A stretch of DNA of 64,000 nt, taken from contig CM048844.1 in the NCBI GenBank assembly GCA_026545765.1, forward strand, positions 18,608,237 to 18,672,236, written 5' to 3'. The position numbers and the translations under genes were made by a program. Origin of the DNA: Plantago major (lineage: Eukaryota; Streptophyta; Magnoliopsida; Lamiales; Plantaginaceae). Of this stretch, positions 9,750-21,769 are shown piece by piece. Each line of letters begins with the position of its first letter. The first letter of the stretch is position 1. The notes below the pieces were generated by a model that did no database searches, was not told the DNA's origin, and was given only the letters and a program-made list of their open reading frames with translations.

Positions 9750-12700
9750 TTAACTTGACACAACTTCTTCACCAGTTGGATCCCCAAGTGGAATATTGGC
9801 GTCGTTATTTGTGAAGTCTTCGAAAATATTAAAATTTTGAGGCGGTGCTTCATCTTGGTAGTATTCTTGTCCTTGATCATTAGATTGTCGTTGTTCTTGA
9901 TCTTCTACTGATGACGCGTCAATCATGTGTCTTGCTCGTATTGGGCATACAGCCCAAACTATTTAAAAAAACAACGAAAGAATGTATTAAGTTTGATGTA
10001 AGTAAATATTGACACGAGTATCTAGTATGACAAAAATAAATAGGAATTAAATATGTAGTAAATTGTTACCTAACTGAGAACGACTTGTCTTGGCATATGG
10101 GTAGGTAGAATAGTACACCTGACTTGCCATGTTGGCCAATATGTACGGCTCCATCGTACGCAATAAAGCATTAGGATTAAGTTCAGTCAAACCATACCTA
10201 TCAACAAGAACATAACTATTATCATACCAATCGCACTTGAAAAGATATATAGAATGAATCGGGCGTCCAGGGGCATGAAATTGCATTTCAATGATCTCTT
10301 TAGCATTCCGTAGAAATATTGCACATTTCCGTTGTCATCCTCGATTTCAAACAAATACCACTTTTGCGTGTTTGTTCTGACTTGTCTTTGCAAAATTTTC
10401 GGTTTGGAATTTGAACCCATTAACAAAGTAACCGGTGTACTCCGTCACTGTACTTGATCCACCATGAAGTATGATATTTACTTCCCAACTGTCGAGTTGT
10501 TCTAGATTTTGCAAGCCAGTCAACCATGGTATGAGATGATGTATGTGAGCATACTCAAGATCTTGCTGAGAGAACCCTGGACACATGTTATTTTCAAAGT
10601 ACCAAGATTCATTATATAAAATAAAAATATACATGATTAGACTCGTAAGATTCAAAAGAAATGCATGCAACATTATTAGACATAAGAAATGCACTTACGA
10701 AATAAGGTTTCTACACTCTAAACAGTTCATAACAATACAGAGGAGCGCCTGTTGATACGCAGTGTTGCTTAGATTTTTTTGACAGCTTTTTGCCTTCATT
10801 GGTCGGCCTTTCGGGATGAAGATTTCAAGTTGTCCCTCGAACTGGGGGGCCCATGAATACTCGTTTTGGCGAAATCTTTCACCCCCATGTCCAAAGTAAA
10901 ATTGACAAAAGTTGGTGATTTCAGAAATCAAATATGCTTCACATATAGATCCCTTCAACCTGTTCTTTTCCCTAGCCATCCTCTTCAAAATGCCCAGTTT
11001 TCTACAAATGTATAGTTACAATTATATAAGATGAAAAAAGTTCCAATATTTGACATATATGATTATGAAATTAGAATAATATCTATCTATACCTCTCAAA
11101 TGGATACATCCATCGGTAGAAGACGGGACCGCAAATTTGTGCCTCGTACGGTAGATGAATGAGCAGGTGCTCCATGTAGTCGAAAAAACCCGGAGGAAAG
11201 ATCTTTTCAAGTTTACAAATGGTTAAAACAACATTTTTTTTCCCAACAACTCCATTTCAGAGGCACTAACTTCACTTGCACATATCGATCGAAATGCATT
11301 ACTGACCTCGGCTAATGCTTCCCATATGGGGAGCGGCATAAATTTTTTGAAAGCAATCGGTAATAAGCGCTGCATAAAGACATGACAGTCATGGGTTATA
11401 AAACCACTTACATGATTGTTAGTTCTCACCCTCTTTGCTATGTTCGATACATGGCCATTTGGAAAACGTAGCTGTTTCAACCATTCACATACGGCTCTCC
11501 TTTGTTGAGTTGTGAGTGCGTATGATGCCTTTGGCTTCTTCGTTGAAAGTTTGTCTTTTAGAAACAAACTACGCCTTCTAGTGTGAATTTCCAGATCAAG
11601 ACGTGCTGCCAAGTTGTCCTTTGTTTTCCCGTAGTCATCCATAACAACATGCAATATATTGTCGAAAAAGCTCTTCTCACAGTGCATGACATCCAGGTTG
11701 TGCGACACATGAAGTGTTGACCAATAAGGAAGAAGCTCCACCAATATGGATTTCTTTGTCCAATTGTGGTCTTCCCCATACCCGGGAAATTGCTCGCCAG
11801 CTACTATTTGAACATCAGGCAGCTCGGGTAGTGCCATCAAATTTTCTGCAGTGGTCTTTCGCTCCCTCATCACCTTGTGCACTACGTTCACTTTTTAAAA
11901 TCTCGTGAATTATATCTGAATTGATGGTCTGGGGGAAGGAACGCCCTGTGACAGTCAAACCAGCATGGTTTTCCCCCATTTGTTAGTCGAAATGCATCAG
12001 TATCTCCCTGACAATATGGACATGATAACCTGCCATGTGTACTCCACCCCGACAGCATTCCATAGGCTGGAAAATCACTAACCGTCCACATGAAAACAAC
12101 TCGCATAAAAAAGTTCTCTTGTCATATACAATCCCAGGTAACTGCACCCTCATCCCAAAGTGTTCGTAGTTCATCGACCAGCGGTCTCAATAACACATCG
12201 ATTTTTTGCCCCGGACTCGTCGGGCCAGAAATCATCAAGCTCATGAATATGAATTATTGCCTCATGCACATATCTGGTGGAAAGTTATACGGAGTTATGA
12301 ACACTAGCCAACAAGAATATGCGGATGCTTTGTTGTTGCTTGGACAAAACCCATCAGTACATAGACCAACACGTACATTGCGCGTCTCAACAGCAAATGA
12401 CGGATGTTGTCGGTCGAAACTCTTCCATGCCTCTCCCTGAGCTGGATGAACCATTCTGTCTAATGGGCCTCCTCTACATTTCATATGCCATGTCATATGC
12501 TCCGCTGTCTTTTTTTACATATATAGTCTTTGTAGACGTGGGGTGATCGGAAAGTACCAAAGTTTCTTACAAGGCGCATCTTTTGCATCTCCACTATTCC
12601 GCTTCATGTACCTAATGTCAACAAAGGATTAATTTTCGACAAAAGTTTTATTTTCAACAATTACGACAAAATTTTAAAATTCGTAATGAATATAATACGT

Positions 12701-13595
12701 TGTTCATTTCTCATGAGGTAAACTTTCAAACTCTAATTCAGTAGATAACAAAGTGAAGAGTGCTTAAATACCTTGGCTTATGGCAAACTGGACAAGCTCT
12801 CAAGTTCTCAAATTGCTTGTAGTAGAGGACACAATTATCTTCGCAAACATCATACTTCTTAACAGTAAGCCCAAGCTTCAATATCAATTTCTTCAACTTA
12901 TAATAGCTGTCAGGTATGAAACGTCTCATCTTAGGGAGGACCATTTTTCTGCATCCACGTATATAGTCTTCGACCGCCGCATTTGACACATTATGATTGG
13001 TCTTGTAAGCCATCACGTCAGTTACCCAATTTAACAATGACGTGTCATGACCCTCATAAATAGGCTGGTCTGCGGCAGCTATCAAATCGTACAATTTTTT
13101 TGCAGCTGGATTTGGCGTTCCGGTGCCATGTGCGTCATCATTATGATGTAGATTTGGAAACCAATCATTTACAAAATCCATGTCAGATTGAAACCTTGTC
13201 TCATATTGATCCGTAGGTGTTGATGATGGACCTGCTTCTCCAATATTGTGTTGCTGTGTGGATTGCCCTACCCATCCTATATCATAGTGAACTCCTTGGT
13301 GCCCGTAAGTTTCACCATGTCGGTTCCAAATGTGATATCCTGACAGGTAGCCGTTTCGGTACAAATGCATTGTCACCGTTTGTCGATCGTGATAGGGCCA
13401 TCCATGTTTGCATGCAGAACACGGGCACGGGATCTGAGTTTTGTTTTGTCTATCAAATGCCCAGTCACAAAATGACTCAATCCCCGTGAAATAGGCAGTT
13501 ACTAATCCCTCTGTACCCCACTTTTTATACATCCAATCCCGAAAGTTATTCATGTTAATAACCTGTACAAGATTGTCCACGTATTCATATATCAA
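9750..13595 (-). pseudogene. CACTA transposase (TNPD type: Transpos_assoc, Transposase_21, DUF4218, DUF4216)
   Basis: A multi-exon minus-strand gene. The first exon (13595-12772) holds the N-terminal Transpos_assoc domain with its I-P-C-P-C-x2-C zinc-type cluster and H-x10-G-Y-x5-W. After an intron (12771-12612), the Transposase_21 core follows, with the blocks R-N-V-R-x-G-L, S-G-W-S-T-x-G-x-L-x-C-P-Y-C and H-N-L-D-V-M-H. Next come H-D-C-H-V-F-M-Q-R-L-L-P and a DUF4218 segment to about 11093, then DUF4216-like exons ending in F-K-C-D-W-Y-D (about 10230). A final exon at 9958-9750 is acidic and ends in TAA. Lesions include in-frame stops at 12515-12517, 12254-12256 and 12122-12124, two TGA codons in the DUF4216 part, and frame changes near 11890 and in the A8 run near 11240. 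Exon borders come from conserved GT/AG and reading continuity. The gene is dead, though nearly full length. Confidence 0.85.
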
Positions 13596-14845
13596 TAAAT
13601 TAAAATGACGATGCGGAATAACAAATACATGTTTTCATAATAGTGTGCACCATACTAGAAAATGAGTAGAGCGTGAATAACCAATATAAGATTGTTAGCT
13701 ATCCATTCTTTATATTAATAACCACAATCTTTAACATAAGCAAGCTAGGTAGATTTATAGCAAATATTTATTTCTGACAAATGATTAATACTTACCAAAA
13801 AATATATAGCATATTGGTGCAATAAAATGTCTACATCAATATAAGTTGTTTTATCACATAGTTTTTTTAAATTGACATAGTTAGCATACCTGATACTGCA
13901 AGAACTTAGACCGGATTTGTGTAACTCAAACTCAGCAGCGGACATATAACTTAAAGGATTAGGAGTGTGTATACTACTGAAATGTTGAAATTCAATTAAA
14001 GAAGGATAATGGATGTTGAATGTGAAAGATGAGAAACAAATTAAGTAGTATATATAGACTGAAGTTGAAGACGATATAGGTTATCAACAGACTGTATACT
14101 GACATATGGGTTATCAACACACTATTATACCGACATATGAGTTAAATATATATGATTATCTACAATACTGTATACTGACATATGAGTTATCAAGACATTG
14201 TTCTATCATCAATGGAGCTGGCAGATTTGCTTTTTAACTAATAATCAACAGAAGAATGTAAATTTTTATTATCCAGCATTTCTTTCACGTGCATCAATCC
14301 TCATAACTAACATTTAAATGTAAATTATTATTTCAACATAATTTAATTTATAAAATAACTAACAGAATAGTGTGAACCATTATTACCCTGATTTAACTTG
14401 CAACAGAGGAGAGTATATATAATGCAACATAGCAAATAAACTTGATAACACTTATTGTCCGCCAACTTCAGAGTTTTGACCATCTGTATCATCATCACCG
14501 TCATTACCTCCATCTTCAATATATTGACACTAACATGATAATCATTGGTTTCATCTCGATCTCCAATATCTTCAATATCATTACCGTCATTACCTCCATC
14601 TTCAATATCTTCAATATCATTGACTGTATCGCATTTGAACCGTCACTAGTAACCATGACACGTGGATACCTGCGAGACATTGTTATTAGTTTAAATTTTG
14701 AATTCATAATATACAAAAAGATTAATATACTATTTTAATCACAATAAAAATTTGCAAATTTATAAGGTTGATAGAACGTGCTATCTCATTACTGTTTAAA
14801 AAGTTATCTGAAAAATGTATAGTAATATTTGGATTCAGTATTATA

Positions 14846-15018
14846 CCCCTCCATTTCGGACTCAACTAATTTGTACCCATTATTTTTCATACTCTATTCA
14901 CACTATTTCATAATTAATTCATTTTATTTCCTACTTTATTTTCATCACTCCTACTTTTTTTTTTTATCTTAAAATTCGTGTCTAAACCAACGAGAAGTTG
15001 AGTCCGGGACAGAGTGAG
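14846..15018. mobile_element. Stowaway-like MITE inside the CACTA element
   Basis: The ends are inverted: CTCCATTTCGGACTCAACT near the left and AGTTGAGTCCGGGACAGAG near the right, flanked by TA at 14844-14845 and 15019-15020. At 173 bp and AT-rich inside, it fits Stowaway. It lies within the CACTA subterminal region and so is younger than that insertion. Confidence 0.7.
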
Positions 15019-15834
15019 TATAACCTAAACTCATGAAAGTGGTGTTTCAAATATCAAATTTGTACCATTGCATATTTATAGTAGTATAATAGTTCATAAA
15101 GTTTCACTAAGTTTATAGTTCAACTTGAATCTTGTATATACACGGGTCGCTGTTTAAGTAGAAGGTACATGGATCGAATCTCATTGGCATAAGTTTCTCT
15201 ATTTTATTTATTATTTTTAAAAATCACCAATTTGTTAGTTTATATAAAAACCCTTAACACACGTAATGTGTTACGTAAATACTAGTACTTTCAAGAATGT
15301 TTTCTCACATACCGCATTTTACGAGATAAATGTAATACTATATTAATAGAGTATTGTATTCAAAGTAAGATTAGATAATGGACTCACAAATTATACGGCG
15401 TACGACAGGGGTGGCTAGTATCACCTAATAACCAACATTTGTGTGTTAATGATCAATGTTCAAAATTCAATATATATTATGTTATTGCGTGTGGGGTCTG
15501 ACATTTGTCATAATTAACAGACTAAATTTTGTTGTTGGTTATCATTAAATATATCTAACAGCATACATGACTGTTGGTTATATGTCGTTGGTTATATTTC
15601 AGTTTTTTAGTAGTGAATTACAAATTGGTTTCATCCCTAAATCTTTACTACTATTTAGTGATACATAATATCTTTACTACAATTTAGTGTCTATATATCT
15701 AATTCCGAATATGTCCTCTAGTTAAATACAATATATAGTATATTTAATAATTAAAATTAATCTTCAATCATCTATTGTTTAGATTTGGTTTCGTAAGATT
15801 AGCCAAACAACATCAAAATAAACGATCGCCCTCA

Positions 15835-16200
15835 TTTAACAGCATTTAATTGCAAACATCATTTAACATTATATTACAAGCATCATTTAGCATTACATTA
15901 CAAGCATCATATAATATAAGCATCAAATACGAAACAAGCATCATATAACACTACATTACAAACATCATATAATCTAAGCATCAAATACGAAACAAGCATC
16001 ATTTAGTACTGCATTACAAGCATCATGTAATATAAGCATCCAATAGGAAACAACATCATATTAGTACTGCAAGCATCATTTAGCAGTACATTACAGGCAT
16101 CATATTATCATTCAATACAAAACAAGCATCATTTAGCATTAAATTATAAATATTATATAATACAAGCATTCAAAACGAAATAAAGCATCATATTAGTTAC
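15835..16200 (+). repeat. Degenerate AAGCATCAT minisatellite, period about 66-68 bp
   Basis: Repeated blocks AAGCATCAT(T/A)TAG, CATTACAA and AAGCATCAAATACGAAAC alternate with an irregular spacing of about 66-68 bp over roughly five units, the last ones degenerate. It has no coding potential. It abuts the long AT run downstream. Confidence 0.7.
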
Positions 16201-16211
16201 ACATGCACCAT

Positions 16212-17529
<1,318 letters not shown>

Positions 17530-17693
17530 AGTGGTCATTAATGATGAACTGTGGTGAGGGTCACATGCATGAGATCCCATGATTGACTCACTTCACTAAC
17601 AACCTTCTCTGAATTAGGTCCCCACCCATTGTAACATTTGAAACTTCCACGAGTTGCCGCTTAAGTAAATTCCTTTCAAAATTAAAAGGATGA
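17530..17693 (+). promoter_or_regulatory. Orphan promoter fragment homologous to the proline-rich gene promoter
   Basis: Two blocks match the promoter at 4401-4634 in order and orientation. The block 17562-17584 matches 4457-4479 with one mismatch in 23. The block 17645-17663 matches 4552-4570 with two in 19. Weaker similarity covers the sequence upstream and runs on through the equivalent of the TATA box (AGTAAATT here against TATAAATT) toward the leader. The downstream gene is absent: the homology stops where a hAT element inserted (target duplication 17694-17701). This looks like the 5' end of a lost third member of the wall-protein array. Confidence 0.75.
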
Positions 17694-18036
17694 ATTTGAA
17701 GTAGGGCTGTAAAAAAAATCCACCGCACAAACCGCCCGCATTTCACTCGCACCCGCCAAAAATTTTTTTATAAAATGTATGGTGGGTTAAAAAAAATTTC
17801 CACCCGCCATTAGTGTGTGGGTGGTGGGTGGGATGGATATAACCTGCAACCAACCCACCAACTAATTTCTTTATAAAATGTGTGGTGGGTTAATTTTTTT
17901 CACCCGCCATTAGTGGGTGGGTGGTGGGAGTGATGGGTGCAACCCGCAACCGACCCGCCATATTTATGTATGTATGTAGGTATATGTTTGTGAATTTAAG
18001 TATAAGGAGACCCATCGGCTAGAGAAGTTGCATCTC

Positions 18037-19139
18037 CACTACAAAAAATCTGGTCTGTAGCGACGGATAGATCCGTCGCTACGGACCATCTATCCGTCGC
18101 CCCAGCTCTGGCGACGGATCGGGCGATGGATAGAAATTCCGTCGCCCCGCCGGAGCTGTGGCGACGGATAATAATCCGTCGTCCAATTCGCGACAGATTG
18201 GACTACGGTTTTGACCTTTTTTTTTTTTTAAATTGATAATGGGGCGACGGATAGAATCTATTTTTTTTTAAAAAAATAAAATTCGTATTCGAATTTTTAT
18301 ATTCAGATCTGGATTAATTCAGTATCAATTTGTATTCAGATACTTAGATATTGATTTGTATTCAGATACGGATTAATTTGTATTCAATTTTTATATTCGT
18401 ATCAATTTGTATTCAGACGGGTGGGTGGTGGGAGGAGAAAGGTGGTGCAGTGGTGTGGTGGTGGGTGGTGGTGGCGTGGTGGTGGCGGGTGTTGGTGGTG
18501 GGGTGGTGGGGGGAGGTTGAAAGGTGGTGGTGGTGGCAGGTGGTGGTGGTGGTGGTGGAGGAGATGGTGGTGGTGGCAGGGTGGTGGTGCGGTGGTGGTG
18601 GGAGGAGAGAGGTGGTGGTGGTGGTGGTGGAGATGGTGGTGGTGCGGTGGTGGTGGTGGTGGTGGTGGTGGTGGTGGAGGAGGAGGAGAGGAGAAATGGA
18701 GGAGAGGTGGTGGAAGGAAAGGAGGTGGTGGAGGAGGTGGTGGTGGAGGATGGTGGTGGATGGTGGTGGTGGAGGAGATGGTGGTGGAAGGAAAGGAGGT
18801 GGTGGTGGGAGGAGGAGGAGAGGAGAAATGGAGGAGAAGTGGTGGAGGAAAGGAGGTGGTGGAGGAGATATATTATTTTTTTTTAGGCTTTTAGCGACGG
18901 ATAGATCTAGATCTATACGTCGCTAACGTTTTTTATTTTTTTTTATTTTCCGGCTATATAGCGACGGATAGATCTACTATCCGTCGCTAAATTTTTTTTT
19001 TTTTTAAATCTTGGTCAACGCTCTGTAGCGACGGATAAGTTTTATCCGTCGCCAAACGGGAATCCGTCGCCCCAATTAGCGATCCGTCGCTACAGGGGCG
19101 ACGGATTTTCCGTCCCGTTACAGCAGAATTCTTGTAGTG
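18037..19139. mobile_element. Non-autonomous CACTA element (1.1 kb) nested in hAT
   Basis: It starts CACTACAAAAAATCTG and ends with the complement of CACTACAAGAATTCTG, flanked by the 3-bp repeat CTC (18034-18036 and 19140-19142). The subterminal regions carry many copies of GCGACGGAT and ATCCGTCGC in both orientations (about 18059-18250 and 18893-19110). The centre is a GGT/GGA-rich simple sequence instead of a gene. Confidence 0.88.
18415..18875 (+). repeat. GGT/GGA-rich low-complexity tract
   Basis: About 460 bp of nearly C-free repeats of GGTGGT, GGAGGA and GAGGAGAAATGG, with internal duplications (for example two GGAGAAATGGAGGAGA blocks near 18699 and 18812). Several frames stay open here only because the sequence lacks stop triplets. 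Such tracts can form G-quadruplexes. Confidence 0.9.
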
Positions 19140-20004
19140 CTCGGCTTATGTCGTTGAGTATAGATATAGTTTAAGTGAGCCTACAACTCTTCTCTTTAAG
19201 CACTCTCTCATCTTCATTTTTTGCACTCACCATTCGTTCTTATCAGGTTATGTCATGTATTCAAGCAAAATACACACAAGTTGGCAACTTCTCGGTCAAC
19301 ATTTCATCCATTACTGCGTGAAAATCATTAAAATTAAGTAAAGAAATATAACTACTTCAAAAGAATCACTACTCTCTTTGTTCATAACATACTCTTTGTT
19401 GCAAATTTTTTTTTTTTTTTTTTTTTTTTGCTTGTACATCTACTTCTGCACAAGTTGCAAGTTTTTTCTACATCCACTTTTATCTATATTCACCAGCCAC
19501 CCGCCCGCCACTTTTATCACCCGGACCACAACGGGTTGAAAAAATATTCTACCCGCCTCGGTTAATAATTATAAGGGTCATTTTCATAAACACCCCTTAT
19601 TGTTTGTGTCAATTACAGATTACCCTCTGTTGTTTGAACAATTACAGATAAACCTAAAATGCACTTCTGGCGTTGACTCCGGTGAATATGTGGCACTGTT
19701 GGCTTACGTGTCCGCACATGTGTCATCATATTGTGTGCTGGAAATGAATAGAACAAAAAAGGTAAAATTAACTAAAAAACTGAAAAGGGAATCTTCTGTA
19801 TTAAACCCAAAAAATCGGCTCCTTCTCCATACACCCGCCAAAACCTTTCGTCTTCTTCTCTTTACTGTAAACCCTACGAAGAAGAAGACCATCTACTACG
19901 AAATTGAGTTGATATTGAAGTTTCCTGTTCGAATCTTCGTCATAATCGTGTTGATCGGAGTTCAATTTTGTCGGCATTACCTAGGGTTTACCTGTTCGAA
20001 GACC

Positions 20005-21007
20005 ATGTCGAACGGTAAATCTCAAGCTTTTTTCTTCTCAATTTCGCGTTGGTTTAGTGTTAATGTTGTACTAGATGGTTAAAATTGTGACAATCGTAGT
20101 AAAGGTGGTCAGTTTAATGGTTTTCGAACGTAAAGATACGATTTTTTTTTCAATTTTCCGTAAAGGGTTTCGATTTTGGTGGTGAGTGTGTACTCTGTTT
20201 TGGTTGAGTGTAAGTGTGTACTCTGTTTTTTGTGTTTGTGGTGGTGTGGTTGATTTATGTTGTAAGTTAGTAGTCTTCTTTGGTGTTTAGGTGTATGATT
20301 TTTGTGATTTATGTGTTGCAGGTAAGTGTAAGGATGATACCTACAATATAAGGATTCATCACAACAAAGATTGGCACATGCTTGAAAATGTTAAGAGCTG
20401 CAGGTATAATCACACCAAACTCCTAAATGATGTGATTTATGTGGCTTTAGCTAGTATGTCTTCTACTATGAATTTAGCAATTGGTATGAAATGTGATTTG
20501 GATGGAACTATGGAGCAACTTGAAATTTGTATTGATGATGATGTTAGGACTATGTTTGAGAGAAATAGGAGGTATATGGAAGTTATTTTGCATGTTGATA
20601 CTTCTGAAGCTGTGCCTCTTGCTATTGATACTACTTGTGTGAAAAAAAATGTGAGGAGGTCAATGTTCACTGAGGATGATGATGATTTGTATCACCCTGT
20701 GTTTGAACCTGGTACTGGTTCACACTTTAACCCACCACCACTTGGGCGCAATAGAAAGTATAGGACTTGCAAAAAAAAGTTAGAGGAACATGTCTGGATC
20801 ATTTCATTCATACTTGCTTACATACTTGCTTACATATTTGCCTACATATTTGCCTACCATAAACCTAGAAACTTAGAACATCAAGTGATAATCTTGACAA
20901 TCAAACAACCTATTAGCACTCCACACAACACTAGGTTAACTGCAACCAATTTCCTAAGGAACATGTCTGGATCATCTCTTCCAACTCTTCCAGTTTTATT
21001 CATTTGA
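20005..21007 (+). pseudogene. MuDR-type transposase N-terminal region, truncated
   Basis: A short first exon (ATG at 20005 to 20014) joins, via an intron at 20015-20321 with GT-AG ends, to an open exon from 20322 that runs to 21007. The exon holds an N-terminal segment like that of plant MURA proteins: a Lys/Asp-rich start, a W-H-M-L segment, and a D-D-D-V-R-T-M-F-E-R-N block followed by M-E-V-I-L-H-V-D. A D-D-D-D acidic run and R-N-R-K-Y-R-T-C follow. The usual MULE catalytic domain and SWIM finger are missing. After about 20785 the frame enters A-Y-I-L/F repeats and then the complement of the neighbouring zinc-finger gene, a mark of rearrangement. It may still be transcribed, but cannot be a working transposase. 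Identification is by pattern, not by search. Confidence 0.6.
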
Positions 21008-21221
21008 CTAGCCCCTTCATGCTCATTTGTATGCTGTTGAGAAGTGGCGATATCCTCGTCGGCATTGTACCAATGAGACCAACCATGATGAGGACAACGA
21101 TAGTACAACCTACCATTGTTCTTCGCACTATTCGAAACCACAACCGTACAATACCGGAAACAACCAAACTGTCGGCAGTAAGCAACCCTTTTGAAGTTGA
21201 GCTTGATGAGTTTTGAGCCAT
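20881..21221 (-). pseudogene. GRF-type zinc-finger/membrane-anchor protein (At4g04775-like), frame-shifted
   Basis: A minus-strand frame gives C-R-Q-F-G-C, then N-N-G-R-L-Y-Y-R-C-P-H-H-G-W-S-H-W, the spacing of a GRF-like zinc finger as seen in plant At4g04775-like proteins. A hydrophobic C-terminal helix follows (V-L-C-G-V-L-I-G-C-L-I-V), ending at 20881. The natural ATG at 21221 opens a Ser-rich N-terminus (M-A-Q-N-S-S-S-S-T-S-K) in a different frame, so one frame change separates start and finger. Plant MULEs often carry this gene type. It converges on and overlaps the MURA-like frame. Its function is not established. Confidence 0.55.
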
Positions 21222-21769
21222 ACTTGAGTAAAAACCTCAAAGAAGATAAGAAAAAGATGAAGAGTGTAACAAAAATGACGAAGAAAGACTAATATATAGC
21301 CAAAACATTTGGAAAAAACGGCTAGTAACGGCTAGTTTTTTGAAAAAAAATTGTTTGATCAGTTACAGATACCCACACATCCCACAAACGTATTACAGAT
21401 ACACCCACTACATGCAGGTCAATCAATGGTCAACTAACGGCTAAACATGTATATGAAACATATTACAGATAAATAGGAATTAATTAAACAGAATAGAAAT
21501 GATGACATGGCTTGCCAAGTCAGCAAAGGCGTGTGTCTCCGGCCTGAGGTTGATTCCGGCGTTGACTTTTGGGGCCATTTGTAATTATTTGAAGCAACAG
21601 TTGAATGATTCGTAATTGTTGAAACAACATAGGGTAATCCGAGAAGTGGCCAAAGAAGAGGGGTGGGTTTTGTTAATTTCTGTAATTATAATCACCCGCC
21701 ATAGGTGGGTCGGTTTGATTTTTCGTAAAAACCCGCCCACACCCGCCCGCGCTCACCCCTAATTTGAAG

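Larger units (their letters stand above)
7989..15615 (-). mobile_element. 7.6-kb CACTA (En/Spm) element with TNPD-type transposase
   Basis: The ends are a perfect 14-bp inverted pair, CACTACTAAAAAAC (7989-8002 and complement 15602-15615). The flanking 3-bp sequences, TAT and AAT, match at two of three positions, so the target duplication is worn. Both subterminal regions are dense in a short motif related to CCAACAG / TGTTGGTTAT in both orientations (about 8000-8410, 9190-9340, 14080-14130, 15425-15600). Such arrays are where CACTA transposase binds. The minus strand carries a decayed transposase gene at 9750-13595. A Stowaway MITE sits at 14846-15018. The element separates the two surviving wall-protein genes. 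Confidence 0.87.
19575..21682. mobile_element. MULE nested in hAT, carrying two convergent gene remnants
   Basis: A 9-bp duplication, TAATTATAA (19566-19574 and 21683-21691), flanks long, diverged inverted ends. The left end (CATAAACACCCCTTATTG) aligns with the complement of the right end (ACAAAACCCACCCCTCTT), and similarity continues through GTTGTTTGAACAATTACAGAT-like and GGCGTTGACTCCGG-like segments more than 100 bp inward. A plus-strand MURA N-terminal-like frame (20005-21007) and a minus-strand zinc-finger frame (20881-21221) lie inside. There is no catalytic core, so it is non-autonomous. Confidence 0.82.
17702..21761. mobile_element. hAT element enlarged by two nested transposons
   Basis: The ends are TAGGGCTG at 17702 and CACCCCTA at 21754-21761, an inverted pair with one mismatch, and the flanking 8-bp repeat is exact: ATTTGAAG at 17694-17701 and 21762-21769. 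An 8-bp duplication with TAGGGGTG-type ends fits hAT. Both subterminal regions are rich in ACCCGCC / GGCGGGT motifs (about 17720-17960, 19495-19560, 21690-21755). Removing the inner CACTA element (18037-19139) and MULE (19575-21682) leaves roughly 830 bp of the element itself, with no transposase, so it was non-autonomous. Confidence 0.82.

Noticed and set aside
14442-14738. 98-codon plus-strand frame
   Set aside because: Low-complexity I/F/N-rich translation from CATCTTCAATATC-type repeats; no domain.
15835-16200. Regular short repeats resembling a CRISPR array
   Set aside because: The repeats are degenerate, spacers are repetitive too, and this is plant nuclear DNA; it is a minisatellite.
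18351-18926. Three overlapping Gly/Trp/Val-rich frames of 120-191 codons
   Set aside because: They come from a C-free GGT/GGA repeat with no stop triplets, inside a non-autonomous CACTA element; no domain, no start context.
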